NCBI RefSeq assembly: GCF_016808335.1
Contig: NC_053149.1
Location: forward strand, 27,029,339 to 27,093,338
Origin: Panicum virgatum
Lineage: Eukaryota > Streptophyta > Magnoliopsida > Poales > Poaceae
Direction of reading: 5' to 3'
DNA: 64,000 nucleotides
The notes beneath the pieces were generated by a model. It searched no databases and was not told the origin of the DNA. It saw nothing but the letters and a program-made list of their open reading frames with translations. The first letter of the stretch is position 1. The number at the start of each line of letters is the position of its first letter. The position numbers and the translations under genes were made by a program. Below, piece after piece: positions 34,716 to 46,458 of the stretch.

Positions 34716-35206
34716 TCAGTAGGGCTTCTGTCCGACGATGTTGCCTCGGGGCTCGTAGTTGCAGGTAATGAAGACCCTGCGGTTGCTGTTGCAGACGACG
34801 CGCGCGCAGCCGATGCTGGTGGTGGCAGGCCACACCACCTGCGTGTAGTGGCCGCACACCTTGCCGGCGGCGCAGCTGTTGGCGGCGTAGTTGTACCACT
34901 GCTTCTCGTCCACCCACGAACTCACCGCGTCCGCCGCCTTCCAGTCGGCGCCGGCGGAGCCCAGAAGATGTTCTCCCCATACGGCCCGCCCGAGTGCTGC
35001 AACCGGCAGTCGCCGGCCCTCTGCTCGGCGTACCTCTCTGCGAATTGCTGCAGCTTCATGCTCTAGGTCACTACACCGACGCCGACGGCGGCGCGGGCCT
35101 GGTTGTGGGGCGTGAGGTAGTCTTGAGGCGAGTTTAGAGCGCTGGAAGGCCGCACGGCCGCCATGGCCAGCACGAGCAAAACAACTACTAGCTTGGATGG
35201 CTCCAT
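34716..35206 (-). pseudogene. PR1: Pathogenesis-related protein 1 (PR-1) pseudogene
   Basis: Single-exon minus-strand gene from ATG at 35206 to the stop at 34716-34718, about 163 codons, the usual PR-1 length. It shows a hydrophobic signal peptide ([18 protein letters not shown]), then CAP-domain parts: [40 protein letters not shown], then [32 protein letters not shown] and [10 protein letters not shown]-1 is a secreted defence protein. It is inactivated by a TGG-to-TAG stop at codon 48 (35063-35065) and a 1-nt loss near 34959-34962 that shifts frame. Its promoter was also moved 5.5 kb away by the copia element at 35264-40750. Two more insertions (Pack-MULE, gag-only copia) lie within about 120 bp of original sequence past its stop. 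Confidence 0.92.
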
Positions 35207-35263
35207 AGGTATAGGGGTAAACTAGAAATGGCAGATCTGCGGCAGTAACTTGTTTGTTGTGGG

Positions 35264-35695
35264 TGTTAGAATCTTTAGATCGCCTAGGAGTAGATCAGTG
35301 GGAGTATTCTCTGGTTCTTGAAGAACATACCATCAATGGTCGAAGACGAACCCGACGGCGATGTCCAGAACGCCGGCGGCGGAGTCGTGGACGAGCCGGA
35401 GGGGTTCGAAGTTGAGGGCGTTGACAGCGTGGCGCCGGGGCGACGGGCTCGCGGTGGCGCTGGTGGCGGCTTCCCGTCGCTTCAGCACCTCCCTCTCAAT
35501 CGGACTAGGGTTTGGACGGTGGGACACTGTGGCGGCGACGAACCTCGTGTCATGTGCTGTAGTCCCTACCTCCTCTATATATGGCACTGCGCGACGGGGG
35601 CCTACCAGCCGTCTATTGGGCTGGGCGTCCCCGATCAGGACGTGAGTCAAGGGCCCAGTTGCTGTTGGGCCAACTGGTGGAGATCAATACTAACA
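35264..35695 (-). repeat. Left (3') LTR of the second copia element
   Basis: 432 bp, TGTTAG...CTAACA. It contains a tatatatgg word near 35576-35584. Its GC-rich centre produces spurious ORFs that recur identically in the other LTR and should not be annotated as genes. Confidence 0.88.
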
Positions 35696-35834
35696 TTCTC
35701 CCCCTTGATCTCACCTTACACTTTTAAAACTTTACAACTTGACGTAACCCTTTTTACTTTCTCTTTAGTTGCTTTGCTATTGGCCTCATCTCATTGCAGA
35801 TCAGTACGTAGAGCGTGCCTCATCATGACGGTTA

Positions 35835-37400
35835 TTAGTTACCGTCAGACTTAACAGCCACAATGTACCTTTCTGTATTGAAACAAGACCTTAACCTTTC
35901 TTTGGGCCCTTTAGTAATCCAGAAATCATAGGCCTTCCGTAAAACCCATGTCGACTTGGGTGGTAGGCCTTTGGTAAGCGGATCCGCTAGCACTTGCTCG
36001 ATATTTTGATGCTCAATGATTTCATATGATTCTAGATTTTCTCTTTTGCAACATATATAACTCCCCATCAAAGTGTTTGACAGCACACTTGACATGTTGC
36101 CATAGGAGTGAAAACATTCGAATGGTATACTGCTGTTGTCTACCATTATCAATTTCGGGTAACGGTTTACTCAACCATTTTGCCTGTCCTGTAGCCTCAT
36201 ATCATGCTAAACTTTGGGTACACGACCCATGATATCACAACTATTTTGCTTTTGGAGCTTTTCCACAATAAAACTCCAAGCGCGAGTGTTAGCTACTACT
36301 GTGGGCTTCACTAAACATCTCGCCAAAACTTAATTCTATTTACTCACAACCTTTTGAGAGTACATGTTCCTTTCTTACTTAGCATAAGGCTGATAATATT
36401 TTGCAAAATTGCAAAACATTCTATAACTCCATTCCAGTGATCTATTGCTGGACAGGACTTCTGCCAAAATATCCCGGATACTTGCGCTATGTCAGGGTAA
36501 ATTCTTTTGAGCACTAATTTTGCTTTCAACAGCTGAAGCATATGGAACCTTTTTCTTTTGATCGATCATATAACGGTTCCTAGAATCCTAAAAATTCCAA
36601 AACTATTACCCTTGACAATAGGACAGGCGTAGGCTTACTCGCATGCATACTATATATCTTTCAGAACTCTTTTCTAAGTATGCTCTCTGCGATAATCCTT
36701 AATACCCCCTTTACTTTTATCCCAGTGAATTTTCATTTCTAGAGCGAATGATTTTTCACCGATATTATTTTATCAAAACTAGAGGTCATAATAACCTTCT
36801 TTGAACTTTGTAGGAAAATAATTTCCCATCTTCAAACTTTACATATTTGCAATTTGTCGTCTTGACCTTTAATTAAAACCCAAAACTTTCTTTGTTCTCA
36901 TAAAACTTTAGATACCACTATTCTGATTTCATCAGATGGTATTCGGATGTTCTTTTCTTTCCACAACAAAACCGTTTGGTTATGTCATGTATATACACTT
37001 TCTCGTACAAATCTTCATTGGAAGATATTTCACCAACATCCATCTGATGCAATTCTAAAAGTCGTATGCACCAATGTCACTATGATTCTAAAAGAATTCT
37101 TTCATGAGATTGTACAAAATGTCTCATTAGAACTTATCCTTTGTCTTTGCATAAATCTTGTAGACTTTCCATGTTCCCTCTGAACTCACATTTAATCTTG
37201 TAGACCCATTATAGCCTACTGTCTTGGCTCTGTTAGGAACTTATTCTATATTCCAAAATAAATTTGAAACTTCTAGGTCTCATGACATCTTTTATGGCTT
37301 CTTGCCACCTCGATGAATGAGACACCTCAATTTCTGTCATTCAATCAACACCTCAACATATGATGAGACAATTGTAGTGCTTGAATCATAGGAGTGAACA
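35835..37400 (-). pseudogene. Decayed copia pol (RNase H end and RT start)
   Basis: Minus strand. The longest readable piece (36152-35835) has ENLESYEIIEHQNIEQ followed by LADPLTKGLPPKS, the typical end of copia RNase H. Further upstream at about 37150-37350 the words SRWQEAIKDVM and WVYKIKCEFRGNMES recall the start of copia RT (usually W-Q-E-A-M-K-D-E-M then K-W-V-Y-K). Between them frames are lost. Further right, up to 39400, no coding word could be read. Confidence 0.65.
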
Positions 37401-39419
37401 TACAGTCTCACTTCTCTTCAAGCCTTAGTTCTTGGCATACTTACTCCCCCAGATTATCCCATCTGTTGTAAAGATGGAATATCTTCGAGCTTGTGTTTGT
37501 GTTCAGTCTTTACAAGCCTCGGTTCAGTCTTTACAAGCCTCGTAGGGTGCTTCAAGCACCACCTTTTCTTTTCGGTTGATTTGAGGCTTAAATATCTTTT
37601 CGTCCTATTTGGAGCTGAAAACTCCAGAAATTTACTTGTTTCTGTAATTGGGGTATCAATGTTATGACCGTTGTACTCCCTTTTCGGTCATATTCTTCTT
37701 TAATAGATCATTCTTGCTTTAAAAAATGCATCGCATTTAACTTTGCGGGGAAATTCTCTCTAAATCTTAATCGTTCTTGTCTTTCTAATCTCCCCCCCTC
37801 GAAATATGGCACAAACTTTATTACCATAATTTCGAAACTATTTTTAACACTTGTGAACGAGGAGCCTTTCATTACTAGAACTTTATTCATATGACCAAGT
37901 CATACAAAATAATGGGAGTACTATTTTCTCGTTCCTTTTCAAGAGCTCCTCATAGTTCTTGATTTGTTGCACTTTTAAGAACTCATCAAGGTCTTCATTT
38001 TGCCATACTTTTGCAAGTCAAGCTTGCAATTTTGGTTCGCATAGAACTTTCTTTTTATCCTTCGATTCTTTTCAAGTCACTGTCCAACAATAGTGCATGA
38101 GAATTGCTAGGATAACTTTAAAAACTCTCCCAGACTTCTTTACTTTTATGTGATACTCAAGTAGCATATGGGCCATCACAACTTTTCCTGTCATGTAGGG
38201 TATAAGTGACACAAGTGCCAAAAACTTTCCCGACATGCGGTATAAAACTTTAAATGTATTGGTAATACATGTTTAATTCAACGTTGGTCAAACTGAATAT
38301 GCATCAAACTCATTTCAACCATTATCTTTACTGTTGTTGAAGGACGAAGAAACTTTGATCACAATGACTAAAACATGCATATATACTTTATTTTCTGATT
38401 AAATCTTCCCGATGGTTCCAATTTAATTAGAAAATTTAACGAATTACAATATCAGTAAAACTTTAGTGAGAGAAACCAAAAACTTTTCGGAAACAGTTGC
38501 ATCTCTTTTCCATATCACCCAAAAAGTCAGAATGACACAGGCTCTTTTCTTTCTTAATCTCAATAAGGCAACTGAGCAGCTCAAAACTTTATCTGTAGCG
38601 TTGATCGGAATCAAGTTTTGTCTGTTAATTTCTCTCTACTTGAGAAGAATTGCAGGTCTTAATTTAATGTTGGCAAAAATTAAAACATACAACTTTCCTT
38701 TACTTTCAATTCTATATCACCGTTGGGCATAAATAGAACACATGACTAGAACAAAAAATTATAATATTGCCATCATCAACTTTGGTCAGAAAATGACAAC
38801 ATCATAATAAATTTTAAATTTCTTTTCTTTTAAGAGCAAAACAATGCTCGACTTGACACTTTACAATGGCAAAATAATGCCAAAAACAATCTTTGACTTA
38901 TAACAGCAGAAGCTTTCTTCACCTTAATCTTCTAAGGCAGCTTTTTCCCACAGGGAAAAAACTTATCTGAGCTTTTCTTTCTTTATTGCAGCGGAAACTT
39001 TTCTTTCTTTCAGAAGCAATTCTTTGTCTCTCTATTCTCTGAAAATTTATCACTTCGATGTAAAATTTGTCAGAGATTCAATCTCAAACTTTTAACTCAT
39101 AAAAAAACCATAATATTGTTATCATCAACGTTGGTCAGAAAATAACAATACCATAATTTAACTTTAAACCAATATCTTTGTACTCCTCTATTTAAATTTT
39201 CCCGTTGGTTCCAATTTAAATGGAGGATGAAACTTTTACTTTGCAGCGGAAACATAAAGAAAAAAAAATATTCAGAAGTACTACTGTACTCATTTATCTT
39301 TACCATACTCACTTTACTCTCTAAACAATATACACATTGGTGCAACATTGAATAGAGGTCAAATTCTAATCAAATTCAATAAAAAAAACTTCTGAAAAAA
39401 CAAAAAACTGAGCTCTTTT
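37401..39419. other. AT-rich non-coding interior of the second copia element
   Basis: No readable protein. Imperfect direct repeats recur at about 38760-38815 and 39107-39165 (ataatattg, catcaac, tttggtcagaaaat words), and gttccaatttaa recurs at about 38417 and 39208, suggesting old internal duplication. Confidence 0.5.
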
Positions 39420-40318
39420 CCTTACTGTGCTCTCAGCCTGGTCTTGAAAACGGCCCAAGGCCCGCTCGGCGCACAGCGTCCCCGCGTCCCAGGCCACAGC
39501 GTGGGCCTGGGCCGGGAATCCGGCCCGCGCTCTAACCCCACTTGGGCCGAATCTGGCCTGGGAGGCGCTCGGACGCCGCTGGCCGTCGGATCGAATCCGA
39601 CGGCCATCCATGATTCTCGCTCGATCAAAACCGGCCACCGAACGGCTCCCATCAAACCCTAGCAGCCATTCTTTCTTCCACCCTTTTCTTTCTCTCCACC
39701 GAACGGCGGTGGAGGAGCCTTGACCGCCGGCGGCGGCCGGAGGAAGGTGGTGGCGGCGCCCGCCGCGAAGAATCTCACCGGCGCCCTCCAAAACGCATCG
39801 CCCTCCTCTTTATTTCTTGCGAAAATGAGCGGCGGCGGCCGATGCGGCTCGCCGTTGGCCCTCATGCCGGCACGCCTGTCCGGCCGCACCATGGCCGCGC
39901 TCAAACTGAGCCTTCCTTTCCCCTTCCCCTTCTTCCCTAGCCTCGCACCGAGCAAGGACTAAGGTCCGCCCATGGCGTCTGTGGCGGGAGATGGTGGCGC
40001 CGCCGCTGGTCCCCTCGCCGGCGCACGTGCTCGCCCTTGGCTGAGCACGCCGCCGTCGAGCGGACTGGGCGACGGTGCCCTGAGCCCCGAGTCCGCGGGT
40101 GAGGCACGCGTGGTGGCGTGATGTCCTCGCCCGGTGGCTCGGCTTTTCTTTGCCACACGGCGTCAAGGCGACACCGGCAGTGGTGGTGGCCGCGGTGAGG
40201 TGAGCTCTAGGTAGAATCCCCTTCCTCGCCTTCCTTTCTCTAATCTGGGGGATCAAAATTTCTTTCTTTTTCTTTACCCGATCTAGATCTACTCACTAGA
40301 GTAGGCAACTAATACCAT
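39420..40318 (-). other. GC-rich leader of the second copia element
   Basis: About 840 bp of strikingly GC-rich DNA in an otherwise AT-rich element, between the primer site and where gag should start. ORFs on both strands show only composition-driven Arg/Ala/Gly runs. It may be an untranslated leader or a captured host promoter and first exon. I cannot assign a protein. Confidence 0.45.
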
Positions 40319-40750
40319 TGTTAGAATCTTTAGATCACCTAGGAGTAGATCAGTGGGAGTATTCTCTGGTTCTTGAAGAACATACCATCAATGGTCGAAG
40401 ACGAACCCGACGGCGATGTCCAGAACGCCGGCGGCGGAGTCGTGGATGAGTCGGAGGGGTTCGAAGTCGAGGGCGTTGACAGTGTGGCGCCGGGACGACA
40501 GGCTCACGGTGGCGCTGGTGGCGGCTTCCCGTCGCTTCAGCACCTCCCTCTTGATCGGACTAGGGTTAGGATGGTGGGACACTGTGGCGGCGACGAACCT
40601 CGTGTCATGTGCCTTAGTCCCCACCTTCTCTATATATGGCACTGCGCGATGGGGGCCCACCAGCCGTCTATTGGGCTGGGCGTCCCCGATCAGGACGCGA
40701 GTCAAGGGCCCAGTTGCCGTTGGGCCGACTGGTGGAGATCAATACTAACA
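40319..40750 (-). repeat. Right (5') LTR of the second copia element
   Basis: 432 bp and colinear with 35264-35695. Confidence 0.88.
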
Positions 40751-40755
40751 GTGGG

Positions 40756-40800
40756 AAACTTGCGAGGGCGTGTAGGGGTATTTATAGTGGACAAACAGGT
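40756..40800 (-). promoter_or_regulatory. Stranded PR-1 core promoter (TATA box)
   Basis: On the minus strand actataaata lies at about 40780-40789, just outside the copia target duplication. With the element removed, this TATA box would be about 90 bp upstream of the PR-1 ATG (35206), a normal plant spacing. The upstream flank to about 41100 is therefore the old PR-1 promoter. Confidence 0.7.
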
Positions 40801-41429
40801 GAATTTTCTCCGGTTTGCTTGGAAAAATACAACGGCGCGTACCAAAGGGCTGGCGTGCCGGCGGTGATCTTTTCTTCGCACGTAATGGAGGGGCATAGAA
40901 TTCCACGAACAGGACATGCATGCATAGCGTCGAGGCAACTTGATTCTGTTAGTACTGGAACGGTGTTCGAATAATAAATCAGAGGACCGGCCATTTGGTG
41001 TGGACCTGAGATCAAGTCCTCTTGTCGAGGATGTAAATCCCAATGGGTAGGATGCTTATCTGTTTCTGTTATGAGCATGCCAAATTGGACTTGCGGCACT
41101 TAATTTCTTTGCTGGACAGCTAACATATCTTTTGGTTTTGGAGTACTGCAAGCATGATGTGCCCCGTCGCATACGTCGTCGCATCAAGTAATGAAATTTT
41201 ACAATTCAGAAATGAATTTTTTTCAGACCCCACCGATAAACATGAAATATCAGATAAAACTGAAATAAAATCAGACATTCCAAAAAGATTAGGCATGATT
41301 TTGCTAGAAACCATCTCCAATCCATCGTACATCACACTTTTGTATACAAAAACAAAGAAATAACACAATATATAGCACAAGATATAGCACCTTGCATGCT
41401 TCTAGACAAATCCATTACACCGAGCATCA
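40801..41429. other. Old PR-1 upstream region, no gene
   Basis: No coding region recognised. It probably holds the remaining PR-1 promoter up to the CACTA-like end at 41430. Confidence 0.45.
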
Positions 41430-42560
41430 CACTACTAAAAACGACTCGTAACACCTGCCACTAGAAATGGCCACCATTTTCAGGGGCGAGTGACGCCATC
41501 ACCCGTCCCTGAAAATAGCATTTATAGGAGCAGGTGGAAACACCACCTGTCCTTGAATGGTGGCAATTTCTAAGAGCGCGTGATGGCGTCACATGTCCCT
41601 AAAAATATATTTTTAGGCACGGGTGATGGCATGGCTTGCTCCTACAAATGGTTTCATGTAAAAATTCATAACTTATATGAAAATTCACTATACCACAGCC
41701 CCATATGATTTTCTATTTATACCACCATATGTCTGACGCTATATTACGTTGTGTTATAGTGATTGTAAAGGTTGACAAGGCCTAAAAATTTGTAGTTGAT
41801 AACTTTCTACTTAAGATCATTTAATAGTTCAAAAAATTATTAGAATTACTATAATTTTAAAATCTAGACGTTTTAATTCTTTTCAAACAACCTCGGATGT
41901 AGAGTATCTCCATATCAAAGTTGAAGTGGTAAGATCTAAAATTGTATAGTTTATACATTATTCATTTAAGATCTTTTAGAATCATAAGATTATTTAATAG
42001 TTGTGCCATACATATGGCTATAATAATTATATAGCACCTCGTACAACTCATGTCTTATATTGAGGTTTCCATAATCTTAACTTTTATATACATTGAAATA
42101 TACATATTTATTATATATCTACAGTTCAATAACCATAGGGTAGAAGTTTCACTTTTTACATTTGTTTTACTATATTTAAAATATTTAAATGAATTTTTAA
42201 AATAAAATAAAAAAATATTTTCAGGGATGGGTGGAAGCATCACCCACCCCCGGAAACGGATTTCAACGGATAGATGATGGCGTCACCCGACCCACTCCTA
42301 TAAATCGATTTCAGAGTTGATGCAAATGAATTGTATAGTGTGGTGGAAATGAGGGTATGCGCTGCTTGATGTAAGCGGTTATAACTCCGGTTGATGCAAG
42401 TGTGCATTATCATCAAAAAAGTTGTATTTTTATAGTAGAGGGGCTTGTGGTGCTGGTTAGTTGGCTGGGATATTTCAATTTATTCTGATTTTTCATTTTC
42501 TGGATATTGGTTTGTAGCAACGGGTCATGGCACGATCCGTCTTACAAATTGATTCTGTAC
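41430..42560. mobile_element. CACTA-like element end with subterminal repeats
   Basis: Begins CACTACTAAAAACGACTCG, a CACTA-type terminus. It is followed by repeated words around ggtgatggcgtcaccc and gtccctgaaaat, in both orientations, at about 41485-41525, 41575-41650 and 42225-42310. Such subterminal repeats are typical of En/Spm-type elements. I found no matching right terminus (TAGTG) or target duplication, so the right edge is a guess and the element is partial or degraded. Confidence 0.5.
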
Positions 42561-42599
42561 AAATTTTCAACCAGGGGAAGAAAAGATAGCAATTTTACT

Positions 42600-42868
42600 G
42601 TAGCTAGCAACTAAATAAGTGTCTAAGTGTTATAATAATTGTTATACATGTGATAATTGAGCATTAATTTTTTTTGTATGTATAGATGTAGCTAGCAACT
42701 AATTTAGTTTTAAAATTTTATAATAATTGTTATATATGTAATAATTAAGGTATAATTATTTACTTTTTTATTTATAGATGTAGTAAGAAACTAATTTAGT
42801 TTTTAAATGTTATAAATAATTATTAGACATGTGATAATTAAGCTTTGATTAATTTTTTTATATGGGTG
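42600..42868. repeat. Three AT-rich tandem units of about 90 bp
   Basis: Units start gtagctagcaactaa (42600, 42688) and gtagtaagaaactaa (42780). Each continues with ataattgttat and gtgataatt or gtaataatt words. They are diverged, so the array is old. Confidence 0.75.
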
Positions 42869-44490
42869 CAAGGTTACTGATAAATTAGACTTGTAACATG
42901 TTTCGAGGAGGTGTTATACCATGTGATTGAAGTGATTGAGGTTATTGGAATTTGAGACAGTTGAAATTCAAATCCAAAGGTATGTGGTTGGTATGAACTT
43001 TGGTATGATACCAACACAGTCACTTAACTTTGCGTCCTCATCGTATGCACATTACTTTATTACTAGCTACAGTAGTCCTACAAGTCTGAATACATATACG
43101 ATTGATCGTAGAAATGAGCGAACATGCTGGTGTTCTGGATCTAGGATCAATAGATCAATGGTATGATCTCAGTGGTGATGAACAATCTGTCATAGTAATA
43201 TGATTCACATGTTCAATTCTTTAGAAATCAATATGCCTCCATTCATGATTTCTGCTATTATGAGTATGATTATTCAAATCTATGATTGATCTAGATTGTA
43301 ATAAGTATGTTCTTGTCGTTGTGGTTACTAGATTTTCATGCTTGATCTATCTTAGCAGTATAAAATGTGCCTTTTGTTCATGCTCTTAGAACCTCTTGCT
43401 CAAAATAGCAGGATCGTGACAAGATTTGTTGCTTATTAGCATGGTCAATATTTGAGAGTTAGACCGGACATGACGATATAAAGATGCTTTGAGTGGTTAG
43501 ATGTTATTCATGCTCTGAGCTACAACATGTGCATAGTCTAGGCTTGTTCTAGATTGGTTACTTCTTGCTTCTATTTGCTATATTTTTGTGTTTAAACTCG
43601 CAATAGATCAATTCTCTCAAATGTAAAAAATGAATCTATGCGCTCAATGCATAGTTAAAATAGTTCTTGATTACTTGTTCCACATATTGATAAACCTTGG
43701 AAAGAATAGTCCAAGTGAAAAGGTACGATGATCCTTGTGCTTGCGGTTTATGTCCTTAATCGAAACCAACAGAAATATTATTAAGTGACCATGTGTTAGA
43801 TGCTTGAATTTTGAAATTTTGCCTAATAAACACTGTACTATGGGCAAAAAAAGTTGTATTTTTAATCATGTACTTAAGCATGGAAGAGGAATTGGATAAA
43901 GTTTATAGTCGTTGGAGGTCAAACATCAAGTCAAAGATGCCCCCATTGAGCTGATATTAGCTTTGGTTGAGATTTGAGAAACTTCATTAGTCCTGAATAT
44001 CATACTGTTTGGGCATATTTGAGATGAATTTCTAAGAGATTTTCTGTGACAACTTTGGACAACATTACCTTGAAATTGAAGTAGGACCTTTGGTAAACAT
44101 TTTGGACAATTTCTTGGTTTGAATATTTAAATCATTGCTCTTGAATATTTCACTGGTTTGATCCCTGAAGAATGCAGCTCCGAAACTTGGGTTTTGTCAC
44201 ATTCATAATCAAATATCTTTCAAGCGATTGAGCAAATAACAGACCGACGTGAATAGGCTGAATATGGATTCATAATAAATGTTTTAGGTCATGGGATCAA
44301 CCCAATAAATTGATAAAATAAATTAGAATGATATTTCATATAATTAATCCTACAGAAATAAACTAGACTGACGTGTCATCATAAATAATTAGATAAAAAA
44401 TATCATTGGGTATCCAATTGCATAATGCATCCCTGGTTAGAACATTAGTGCTGATGCTGTACGTATCATTGATTGTGACGGTACTGGCCC
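42869..44490. other. No gene recognised
   Basis: AT-rich sequence without long ORFs, clear terminal repeats or coding similarity I can name. Confidence 0.5.
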
Positions 44491-45765
44491 TTAGGACATT
44501 CGCATTGGTGCCTTTGATTGTGGGTATTCAGATTCGACGCCATGAACAACCGCCCACCTGGATCGTAACCACAGTAAAAGCTCCAGAAGTGGTGGTAACC
44601 TTGGCGGCGGCGGCGGGAGCTGACTTGGCTGCATAACTCGAGCACCGACTATATTGTACAACTCCAGTGCTTCATCCATGATCTCCGGTCGCGATAAAGC
44701 TTGCGCTCTTTTCTCACATGAGGGATGGGTTGAGTCGAGGTCATCATCTTGCTCATCAGAATCTCCATCCTGCAGCAATCCAAGTTTCAGGTAGACTGCT
44801 GGGGCTACTCGTGGGTCATAACCAGCGGCGCTCTGCAGCAGGAGGCCAATTTCGATCCGCCTCCAACTCCGACCTGCATTTTGGTCAGAAATCAACAGAA
44901 TCCGATCAGAAGGCAAGACGGCAGAGGTTGATCAGCAGGCGAATGAAGCAACCAAGCGTAGCGGCTGTTCCGTACCCAAAATAGCAGGGCCGCATGAAGA
45001 GGGACCTCCACGCTTCCGGCTCGATCTTGTCGCCCGGCACGTCCAGGAGCTCCTCGACGAAGTTGACGAGGAGGCCGACCCCTAAGCCTTTGAAGAAATC
45101 CCTCAGATGGTGATCCGCTACCAGGTGCGCCACCTACGATCGAACAAACAGGCACAACTCGATAAATCTCACACTCCGAAACTGCATCTATCCATGGATA
45201 ATTGTCCGTCGCGTCGACTCGGTTGTTGTGTGCTTGATTAGAAATAGGGAATTACCTCGTGCCCGAGCACCGCGGCGATGTGGGCGTCGTCGTCCCCGAG
45301 GTATTCCAGGATCCCCGCGGAGACGAAGATCTCGCTTGAGATATCGACGCATGCTCTCACTGATTCAGAGTCGATCACGTTCACCTTGATGTTCAGGTCG
45401 CCGTAGGCGTCGACGGGCACGCGCCCGGTCCTCTTCGAGAGCTTCCGCTGCCCGAAGACCTCGTCGTCCCACGCCACGGCGACGATATCGGCGGCGACCC
45501 GGCGTACACGGATGGTGTAGGGGTGGTCCGGGGGGAGCCTAGGAAGATCGCGGAAGGACACGTACTCACGGTCGCGGGCGCCAGCAGTAATTTCCATGAC
45601 CGGGGTACGCACGTTCTGGTCAAGTTTGGCCGAGCAGTAGTCGAACGCCGCGGCGCACGATGGAAGCAGCGACGACCTTCCTCTCCTGTGCCAGCCAGCA
45701 GGTCGCGGGGAGGGCGCCGAGCCATGGCGACGGAGACGCAAAAGCAAGTTCTTGAAAACGCTCAT
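44491..45765 (-). pseudogene. OMA1-like: OMA1-like M48 metallopeptidase gene, 3 exons, frameshifted
   Basis: Minus strand, ATG at 45765. Exon 1 is 45765-45256, intron 1 is 45255-45134 (GAG|GTAATT...GTAG|GTG), exon 2 is 45133-44976, intron 2 is 44975-44874 (GG|GTACGG...GCAG), and exon 3 starts at 44873. Exon 1 ends with DAHIAAVLGHE and exon 2 starts VAHLVADHH, so splicing restores the zinc-binding HEVAH motif across the junction. Exon 3 gives ELEADR, which carries the third zinc ligand Glu, as in OMA1/Ste24-type M48 peptidases. An extra base near 44850-44852 then shifts frame; the family sequence IGLLLQSAAGYDPRVAPAVY continues one frame over. OMA1 is a mitochondrial inner-membrane quality-control protease, but no transmembrane segment is evident here. 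Either a recent pseudogene or a sequencing error. Confidence 0.8.
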
Positions 45766-46283
45766 GTCTATATGCTAGCTCGTAATCGATCAAGTCGTCT
45801 ACATTGTGTTTGCTTTTGTTTTTTCTTTATTAATTAACGACACATATAAGAGGAAGGTCTTGGCAGGAAAATATAGGAACCTTGTTGGCCAGATTGGTGC
45901 ACAAGCACAACAACTTGCAAAGTTTCAACTCAACTCGGAGAAAAATACAGTCGTCTGAAGGTATTCCGAAAACGGTATGAAATCGAGGTCTACTCGGTTT
46001 GTATGGAATGTTAAGAAACGGACTTTAATTAATCATTGTATTTTCGGAAGTATTATATAACGACCACATGTGTTACTTGAAGCTTGAGACGATTCTCCAT
46101 CAACGGAGACGGGCATATCGTGCTGGATAAACTTGATTTGGCTACCTTGGTCTTTCTAGCTCTACATCAGCGAAAACGGACATAATCGATTAGTGGTAGA
46201 GATATTTATTGCAAAAAAACTGCATTATATTATAGTATGTATAAAGTAAAGATGCGCATTAGCGCAGATTCAAAAATCTTAGA
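45766..46283. other. Upstream flank of the OMA1-like gene
   Basis: A minus-strand ttatatgtg word near 45841-45849 could be a TATA element about 80 bp upstream of the ATG. Otherwise no features were recognised. Confidence 0.35.
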
Positions 46284-46458
46284 AAAGAGGAATCATCAAA
46301 ATCTATACAATGGTCTCAACTTACCATGGAAGGAACTATTTATTTTATTTTTGGAGTAGGGCTAGAGATGAAAAGTAGCAATGAAACACAAGAGGATGGA
46401 GAAAAGTTAAAGATCGTTCTCTCGATCCCTTCTCTGTTCTCATCTTTTACTCTATTAT

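Larger units (their letters stand above)
35264..40750 (-). mobile_element. Second copia element, inserted in the PR-1 leader; minus orientation
   Basis: LTRs of 432 bp at 35264-35695 and 40319-40750 begin TGTTAG and end CTAACA. A 5-bp target duplication gtggg flanks the element (35259-35263 and 40751-40755). The minus-strand polypurine tract lies at 35696-35710 and a primer site (tggtattagttgcc) at about 40305-40317. The LTRs differ at roughly 20 positions by eye, nearly all transitions. The interior is badly decayed. Recognisable parts are an RNase H end (LADPLTKGLPPKS, 35835-36152) and an RT start (SRWQEAIKDVM, near 37281-37320), both minus strand, confirming copia. A GC-rich leader occupies 39420-40260. 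Confidence 0.88.

Noticed and set aside
35318..35854. 178-aa ORF, and a similar 164-aa ORF at 40373-40867
   Set aside because: Both lie in the two LTRs of the same copia element and run out into unrelated flanks; the similarity is LTR identity, not a gene family.
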